Assembly: GCA_041569895.1 (NCBI GenBank)
Contig: JBFFXF010000367.1
Location: forward strand, 1 to 5,878
Reading direction: 5' to 3'
Source: JBFFXF01 sp041569895
GTDB taxonomy: Bacteria; Planctomycetota; UBA8108; JACQVS01
DNA: 5,878 nt
Under the pieces are notes generated by a model. The model made no database searches. It was not told where the DNA came from and saw only the letters and a list, made by a program, of their open reading frames with translations. Below are positions 1 through 5,878 of this stretch, piece by piece. A program made the translations under genes and the position numbers. Position 1 is the first letter of the stretch. The number at the start of each line of letters is the position of its first letter.

Positions 1-357
1 ATCCACTCGGGCAGCCTGGTCGTCAGCGGCGATCCGATCAATGGGCTCCAGTGGACGACGCGGGCGGAGGATATCGAACGAAGGGTGCGGAAAGAGCTCG
101 CGGAGGCTCGAACGCTCCCCCAAGTGCGGGTCGTCGAGGGGCGGCGATTTTCCGGATGTCCGGAAAACGATTCCGGATGTCCGGAAAGTCCGGATGGCGA
201 GTTCGGACCCATCCCGAGGGACGCGATTCTCGCCCTCGAGAAGCTCGGCTGTACTCGAAGGAGCGCCGTCGAACGGGCGACGCGCGCCTGGGAACGCATG
301 AAACCGACCGGCGAGGTGGACGTTGGCCGCCTGGTCGTGGAAGCCCTTCGCAACTGA
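1..357 (+). CDS. Partial protein (3' end) with RuvA C-terminal-like helical domain
   Basis: The reading frame is open from the first base of the window and ends at TGA 355-357, so the true start lies upstream; 118 residues are visible. The last ~45 residues (DAILALEKLGCTRRSAVERA ... LVVEALRN) match the pattern of RuvA domain III, the small three-helix module that contacts RuvB: [ED]A..AL..LGY....A..A followed by a closing L(I/V).EALR. The preceding ~45 residues (GSLVVSGDPINGLQWTTRAE, then a charged helix) do not resemble the helix-hairpin-helix region (GIGxKTAxR) expected just upstream in RuvA, and no ruvB follows. It may therefore be a divergent RuvA, a frame-disrupted one, or another protein carrying a UBA-like three-helix tail. 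The linker between the two parts is encoded by tandem palindromes (148-197), giving the peptide repeat SGCPEN-DSGCPES. I see no other domain. The coding frame is well supported; the identity is tentative. Confidence 0.45.
   Translation: MHSGSLVVSGDPINGLQWTTRAEDIERRVRKELAEARTLPQVRVVEGRRFSGCPENDSGCPESPDGEFGPIPRDAILALEKLGCTRRSAVERATRAWERMKPTGEVDVGRLVVEALRN
148..197. repeat. Tandem palindromic repeat, TTCCGGA-TG-TCCGGAA
   Basis: Copy one (148-167) is TTTTCCGGATGTCCGGAAAA, a perfect inverted repeat with 9-bp arms around a TG spacer. Copy two (171-186) has the same core with 7-bp arms. A third half-copy, TCCGGATGG, follows at 189-197. TCCGGATG thus recurs at 151, 172 and 189. The first two copies are 21 bp apart, so they stay in the same codon phase inside the partial gene. 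It could be a dispersed short palindromic element that entered a tolerant protein linker, or a pair of operator sites. One window cannot separate these. Confidence 0.8.
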
Positions 358-430
358 ACGAGCGCGCGAATGACACACCGCCCGCGCCCGCGGAGCCAGG
401 GGCAGGCAGGATGGGCGCCTGGAGGAGCGC

Positions 431-467
431 GAGGGGGGCGGCGAGCGCCCCCTCGCCTCGGAGGGGG
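431..467 (+). promoter_or_regulatory. Possible alternative-hairpin leader element
   Basis: The segment CCCCCTC (448-454) is perfectly complementary to GAGGGGG both upstream (431-437) and downstream (461-467). An alternative upstream register (434-440 with 446-452) gives a 7-bp stem with a 5-nt loop. The downstream stem has a 6-nt loop and would bury the purine-rich ribosome-binding-like run before ATG 470. Two mutually exclusive stems sharing one strand is the layout of an attenuator or translational switch. In DNA this G/C-rich such pairings also arise by chance, and there is no terminator U-tract or recognisable leader peptide. Only the complementarity is seen; regulation is inferred. Confidence 0.3.
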
Positions 468-511
468 AGATGTTCGTCGACGGAGAGGTGGCAGGATGTC
501 GCGGACGGGAA

Positions 512-541
512 TGGAACTTTCGCCCTCGGGGTCTATACAAT
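512..541 (+). promoter_or_regulatory. Candidate sigma70-type promoter for aroC operon
   Basis: TACAAT at 536-541 differs from the TATAAT -10 consensus at one position and lies in one of the few A/T-rich patches of the region (TCTATACAAT). A weak -35-like TGGAAC lies at 512-517, giving an 18-bp spacer. Six bases separate the -10 box from the GTG at 548, so transcription would begin at or very near the start codon, as in leaderless genes. No good Shine-Dalgarno sequence lies directly before GTG 548, which fits. The call rests on motif and position only. Confidence 0.4.
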
Positions 542-547
542 GAATCC

Positions 548-1666
548 GTGGGAAACGTCTTCGGAACGCTCTTCAGAATCGCCACGTGGGGGGAGTCGCA
601 CGGCGGTGGCATCGGCGTCTGCGTCGATGGCTGCCCGCCCGGGATTCCGATCACGGTGGAGGAGATCCAGGCGCAGCTCGATCGGCGGCGTCCGGGGCAG
701 AGCTCGATCACCACGCAGCGGCGCGAGCCCGACCGGGTCGAGGTGCTCAGCGGGCTCTTCGAGGGGCGCACGACCGGTGTGCCGATCGCGCTTCTCGTCC
801 GCAACAAGGACGCGCGCTCGAAGGACTACGAGCACCTGCGCGACGTCTATCGGCCGTCGCACGCCGACTACACGTACGAGGCGAAGTACGGCATCCGCAA
901 CTGGCGCGGCGGCGGTCGGGCGAGCGCGCGAGAGACCATCGGCCGCGTCGCGGCGGGCGCCATCGCCGAGAAGATCCTCGCGCTCTGGGCGGGGACGCGC
1001 ATCACCGCCTACGTGAAGCGGGTGCACGACATCGAGGCGACCGTCGATCCGGCGACCGTGACGCGCGAGGCGGTCGATCGCACGCCGGTCCGGTGTCCCG
1101 ACGAGGCGGTGGCGGCGCGGATGATCGAGCGCATCGAGGAGACCCGGCGTCAGGGAGACTCGCTCGGCGGGCTGATCGAGCTGGTCGCCACCGGTGTTCC
1201 CGTCGGTCTCGGCGAGCCGGTCTTCGATCGCCTCGAGGCGGACCTCGCCAAGGCGATGATGTCGCTCCCCGCGACCAAGGGCTTCGAGATCGGCTCCGGC
1301 TTCGCGGGGACATACCTCACCGGCAGCGTGCACAACGACCCGTTCCGCGTCGAGGACGATCGCGTGCGCACGCGGACCAACAACTCCGGCGGCGTGCAGG
1401 GCGGCATCTCCAACGGCGAGGACATCGTGTGCCGCATCGCGTTCAAGCCGACAGCCACCATCAACAAGCAGCAGGAGACCGTGTCGAGGTCCGGCGAGTC
1501 CGTCAAGCTGAGCGCGAAGGGTCGACACGATCCGTGCGTGCTCCCGCGCGCCGTGCCGATGGTCGAGGCGATGGCGGCGCTCGTCCTCGTCGACCACCTG
1601 TTGCGGCTGCGGGCCCAGTGCGGCTGGGAGCCGTCGGCGTCGCCGGAGAGCGCCGGCAAGCGGTGA
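548..1666 (+). CDS. aroC: Chorismate synthase
   Basis: Converts 5-enolpyruvylshikimate 3-phosphate to chorismate in the cytoplasm, the last common step toward aromatic amino acids, folates and quinones; the family needs reduced FMN. The 372-residue product matches the family (about 360 residues) from end to end. It opens with GNVFGTLFRIATWGESHGGG, has DRRRPGQSSITTQRREPD near residue 50, YRPSHADYTYEAKYG with the second catalytic His at 105, the GGGRASARET signature at 121-130, and GRHDPC with R326 and D328 near the C-terminus. His18 is the first catalytic His. Only a short tail (EPSASPESAGKR) extends beyond the usual end. I chose GTG 548 because homology begins exactly there (M/V-GNxFG). An in-frame ATG at 470 with a good ribosome-binding-like run would add 26 residues unlike the family. 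The stop overlaps the next gene's GTG, so the two are coupled. Confidence 0.96.
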   Translation: MGNVFGTLFRIATWGESHGGGIGVCVDGCPPGIPITVEEIQAQLDRRRPGQSSITTQRREPDRVEVLSGLFEGRTTGVPIALLVRNKDARSKDYEHLRDVYRPSHADYTYEAKYGIRNWRGGGRASARETIGRVAAGAIAEKILALWAGTRITAYVKRVHDIEATVDPATVTREAVDRTPVRCPDEAVAARMIERIEETRRQGDSLGGLIELVATGVPVGLGEPVFDRLEADLAKAMMSLPATKGFEIGSGFAGTYLTGSVHNDPFRVEDDRVRTRTNNSGGVQGGISNGEDIVCRIAFKPTATINKQQETVSRSGESVKLSAKGRHDPCVLPRAVPMVEAMAALVLVDHLLRLRAQCGWEPSASPESAGKR

Positions 1667-2304
1667 GGCCGCTTCCTCCGCTCTACGCGATCACCGATCT
1701 CGCGCGGGGCGAGCGGGCGCTCCTCGACGCGCTCTCCGGCGCGTTCCGCGGCGGGCTGCGGTGGGTGCAGGTGCGCGAGCGCGACCTCGCCGAGGAGGAC
1801 TACCGCCGGCTCGTCGAGCGCATCCGCGAGCTGGCCCCCGCCGACGCGATCATCACGCTCAACCGTCGTGTCGCCCTGGTCGAGCCTCTCGGCGTGGCGG
1901 GAGTCCACACCGGCGGCGATCCGCGCCGCGTCGCGGAGGCGCGCGATGCGCTTCCCGCCGGCGCGCTCGTCGGGTACAGCGCGCACACGCCGGAGGAGGT
2001 CGATCGGGTGGCCGGGCTCGGCGCGGATTACGTCAGCTACTCGCCGGTCTTTCGGCCGCGCTCCAAGCCGTCGTCGTTGCCACCGGTCGGCCTGCATGGT
2101 ATTGAAGCGCTGTGCGCCCGCGTCCGGGTGCCGGTCTTCGCGCTCGGCGGGGTCGGCCCGGAGCACGCGGCGCGCATCCGGAGAGCCGGCGCCGCCGGCA
2201 TGGCGGCGATCGGCGCCATCCTCGACGCGCCGGATCCCGCCGCGGCGGTCCGGGCGTTTCTCGAGAACTGGAGAACGGCGGGCGGACCCGCGGAGGCACC
2301 ATGA
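1663..2304 (+). CDS. ThiE/TenI-family protein (thiamine phosphate synthase-like)
   Basis: A 213-residue single-domain TIM barrel of the thiamine phosphate synthase/TenI family. The start GTG overlaps the aroC stop (GTGA), and homology begins at once (LYAITD at the first strand). Visible family motifs are WVQVRERD (residues 34-41), GVHTGGD (80-86), GYSAHTPEEV with S106, GADYVSYSPVFRPRSKP, and PVFALGGVGPEHAARI with GAAGMAAIGAI, which forms the phosphate-binding end of the barrel. True ThiE joins the HMP pyrophosphate and the thiazole phosphate and normally has N-D at the motif here read as N67-R68, plus an acidic residue after the HxGQ motif, here HTGGDP. Both metal-ligand positions therefore look altered, and N-x-R-V is closer to TenI (N-G-R-V), a thiazole tautomerase. 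The TenI histidine in its GHVF motif is not present either (SPVF). Family membership is firm; the exact reaction is open, so no symbol is given. The stop overlaps the pgi start. Confidence 0.85.
   Translation: MRPLPPLYAITDLARGERALLDALSGAFRGGLRWVQVRERDLAEEDYRRLVERIRELAPADAIITLNRRVALVEPLGVAGVHTGGDPRRVAEARDALPAGALVGYSAHTPEEVDRVAGLGADYVSYSPVFRPRSKPSSLPPVGLHGIEALCARVRVPVFALGGVGPEHAARIRRAGAAGMAAIGAILDAPDPAAAVRAFLENWRTAGGPAEAP
2292..2296 (+). promoter_or_regulatory. Ribosome binding site of pgi
   Basis: GGAGG lies four bases before ATG 2301, inside the last codons of the ThiE-like gene. It supports this start and gives pgi independent initiation in addition to coupling through the ATGA overlap. Confidence 0.7.
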
Positions 2305-3891
2305 GCCGTCAGCGCTGGGAGCGTTTTCAGAAGTACCTGTGCGCGCCGCAGGGCCTCGATGTGCGCGTCGATCCGAGCCGCATGGCCATCGACGACGCGT
2401 TTCTCGAACGCATGACGCCGGCGCTCGAGCGCGCGTTCGATGCGATGGAGGCGCTCGAGGGCGGCGCCATCGCGAACCCGGACGAGGGCCGCATGGTCGG
2501 CCACTACTGGCTGCGTGACGCGGCGCGCGCCCCGACGCCCGAGCTGCGTGCGGCGATCGACGAGACGCTCGATCGCGTGCGCGAGCTCGCCGCGGGGGTG
2601 CGATCGGGCGCCGTGCGACCGCAGTCGGCCGGGCGCTTCGAGAACGCGCTCATCGTCGGCATCGGCGGGTCGGCGCTCGGCCCGCAGTTCGTGTCGGACG
2701 CCCTCGGGCGCAGACCGGGCGGAGAGAATCCGGGCGGCGAGCGCCCGCTGCGCATCTTCTTCCTCGACAACACCGATCCCGACGGCTTCGACCGCATCTT
2801 CGCCGAGATCGACGCGTCGCCGGGCGGCTTCGCCGGGACCGTCACCGTGGTGATCTCGAAGTCGGGCGGCACCCCGGAGACGCGCAACGGCATGCTCGAG
2901 GCCGCGAACGCGTACGAGTCGCGCGGGCTCCGCTTCGCGCCGCACGCCATCGCCGTCACCATGGAGGGGAGCGCGCTCGACGGCATCGCGGTCGAGCAGG
3001 AATGGCTGGCGCGCTTCCCGATGTGGGACTGGGTCGGCGGACGTACCTCGGAGCTGTCCGCGGTCGGACTGCTGCCGGCCGCGCTCGAGGGCATCGACAT
3101 CGACGCGATGCTCGAGGGCGCGCGTGCGATGGACGTCGCGACGCGCGTCCGCGACCCGATCGCGAACCCGGCGGCCGTGCTCGCGCTGTCGTGGCACCTG
3201 GCCGGCGACGGTCGCGGCGAGAAGGACATGGTGATCCTGCCGTACAAGGACCGGCTGCTGCTCCTGTCGCGCTACCTGCAGCAACTCGTCATGGAGTCGC
3301 TCGGCAAGGAGACCGACCGTCGCGGCGAGCTGGCCGAGCAGGGGATCGTCGTCTACGGCAACAAGGGGTCCACCGACCAGCACGCGTACATCCAGCAGCT
3401 GCGAGACGGTCCGGAGAACTTCTTCGTCACCTTCATCGAGGTGCTCGAGGACCGGCGCGGCGAGTCGATCGAGGTCGAGCCGGGCGTCACCGCGGGCGAT
3501 TACCTGATCGGCCTCCACCTCGGCACGCGTGACGCGCTCAGCGAGAAGGGGCGCGGGTCGGTGACCATAACCATTCCGCGGGTCGATGCTACCGCGGTCG
3601 GCAAGCTGATCGCGCTCTTCGAGCGCGCCGTCGGGCTCTACGCCGAGCTCATCGACATCAACGCGTACCACCAGCCCGGAGTCGAGGCCGGCAAGCGCGC
3701 GGCGCGGGGGGTGCTCGATCTCCAGGGGCGAGTGCTCGCCGACGTCGAGGCGCACCGCGGCGAGCTGCGCACCGCCGGGGAGATCGCGGCGTCGATCGGC
3801 GACGCCGACGAGGCCGAGACCGTGTTCCACCTCCTCGAGCACCGCGCCGCGAACCCGGGAGCGCTCGTGCGCGAGGCCGGCGAGTCCGCGG

Positions 3892-3917
<26 letters not shown>
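2301..3917 (+). CDS. pgi: Glucose-6-phosphate isomerase
   Basis: Interconverts glucose 6-phosphate and fructose 6-phosphate in the cytoplasm, for glycolysis, gluconeogenesis and sugar-nucleotide supply. The product has 538 residues, within the family range. Two SIS sugar-phosphate domains are visible. The first has GIGGS (near 120-124) and the SKSGGTPETRN loop (186 onward), then GGRTSELSAVG with R248. The second has GKETDR with the catalytic Glu at 337, GNKGSTDQHAYIQQLRDG with His361, and AYHQPGVEAGK with Lys465, the classical second signature. GSTDQHAYIQQ and the ~60-residue C-terminal helical extension, which resembles a small helix-turn-helix fold (GEIAASIGDADEAETVFHLL), are typical of the cyanobacterial/plastid-type branch rather than the E. 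coli type. ATG 2301 is preceded by GGAGG at 2292-2296, and its ATGA overlap with the upstream stop indicates coupled translation. The 3' end runs 26 bp into the convergent M61 gene. Confidence 0.96.
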
Positions 3918-5847
<1,930 letters not shown>

Positions 5848-5853
5848 TCGTGG

Positions 5854-5862
5854 GATCACCTC
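5854..5862 (-). promoter_or_regulatory. Ribosome binding site of M61 gene
   Basis: Read on the minus strand this is GAGGTGATC, a nine-base match to the complement of the bacterial 16S rRNA 3' end (AAGGAGGTGATC). It lies six bases before ATG 5847. It contains the GTG of the longer possible start (5859), which argues against that start. Only 16 bases lie between this site and the window edge, so no promoter can be judged. Confidence 0.75.
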
Positions 5863-5878
5863 TCCTTCACGATATCCG

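Larger units (their letters stand above)
358..547. other. Intergenic region / aroC leader
   Basis: This 190-bp gap lies between the partial first gene and aroC. Its first half is plain G/C-rich sequence in which I recognise nothing. The second half holds the alternative hairpins (431-467), a strong purine-rich Shine-Dalgarno-like run (460-469) before an in-frame ATG at 470, and a -10-like element just before the GTG chosen as the aroC start. Frames open across this gap encode low-complexity Arg/Gly/Ala-rich peptides and continue out of frame into aroC, so I do not call a gene here. No T-tract terminator follows the upstream gene. Confidence 0.6.

Noticed and set aside
38..376. Minus-strand frame in which the palindromes encode a FPDIR repeat
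   Set aside because: The peptide repeat follows directly from the DNA palindromes; the rest of the frame is Arg/Pro/Ser-rich with no family resemblance.
51..1016. Plus-strand frame bridging the first gene, the gap and aroC (contains ATG 411), considered as a leader peptide or small gene
   Set aside because: It has no stop before running far into aroC out of frame, its composition is Arg/Ser/Gly-rich, and two better-supported frames flank it.
533..1597. 354-residue minus-strand frame opposite aroC
   Set aside because: AroC is certain on the plus strand; this frame shows no motif and mirrors high-GC codon structure.
586..1662. Upstream extension of the ThiE-like frame across aroC
   Set aside because: The translated extension is Arg/Ala/Gly-rich shadow of aroC. 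ThiE homology starts just after the GTG at 1663.
2037..3842. 601-residue open frame on the minus strand, antisense to pgi
   Set aside because: Pgi matches its family throughout the plus strand. The antisense product is Arg/Asp/His-rich with no recognisable motif, the usual shadow frame of high-GC coding DNA.

Overview
This window is GC-rich, tightly packed bacterial chromosomal DNA. Every visible gene ends in TGA, and third codon positions are strongly G/C. The glucose-6-phosphate isomerase is of the longer cyanobacterial/plastid-like type, and an exported M61-family peptidase with a PDZ domain is present. Together these suggest an environmental Gram-negative-type lineage, for example Acidobacteriota, Gemmatimonadota, Eisenbacteria-like or Myxococcota-like. 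That is an inference from style; no marker gene here fixes the taxon.

Layout: (1) Positions 1-357 (+) hold the 3' end of a gene cut by the window edge. Its last ~45 residues resemble the C-terminal helical domain of RuvA. A pair of near-identical palindromes built on TTCCGGA-TG-TCCGGAA lies in the linker just before that domain. (2) Positions 358-547 are a non-coding gap with two mutually exclusive G/C hairpins and a plausible -10 element placed directly before the aroC start. (3) Positions 548-3917 (+) hold three genes joined by stop/start overlaps (GTGA, then ATGA): aroC (chorismate synthase), a ThiE/TenI-family protein and pgi (glucose-6-phosphate isomerase). They almost certainly form one transcript. 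(4) Positions 3892-5847 (-) hold a convergent gene for an exported M61 (glycyl aminopeptidase-like) metallopeptidase with a C-terminal PDZ domain. Its 3' end overlaps that of pgi by 26 bp.

Functionally the operon mixes the last shared step of aromatic biosynthesis, a possible thiamine-related enzyme and a central glycolytic isomerase. This looks like a housekeeping metabolic operon rather than a defence or mobile system. The M61 gene acts in the envelope or outside it and appears unrelated. I found no tRNA, rRNA, CRISPR array, insertion sequence or phage gene. I do not see a clear new biological system. The best leads are the palindromic repeat inside the first gene, the aroC leader with its two possible start modes, and the ThiE-like protein that appears to lack the usual metal ligands.
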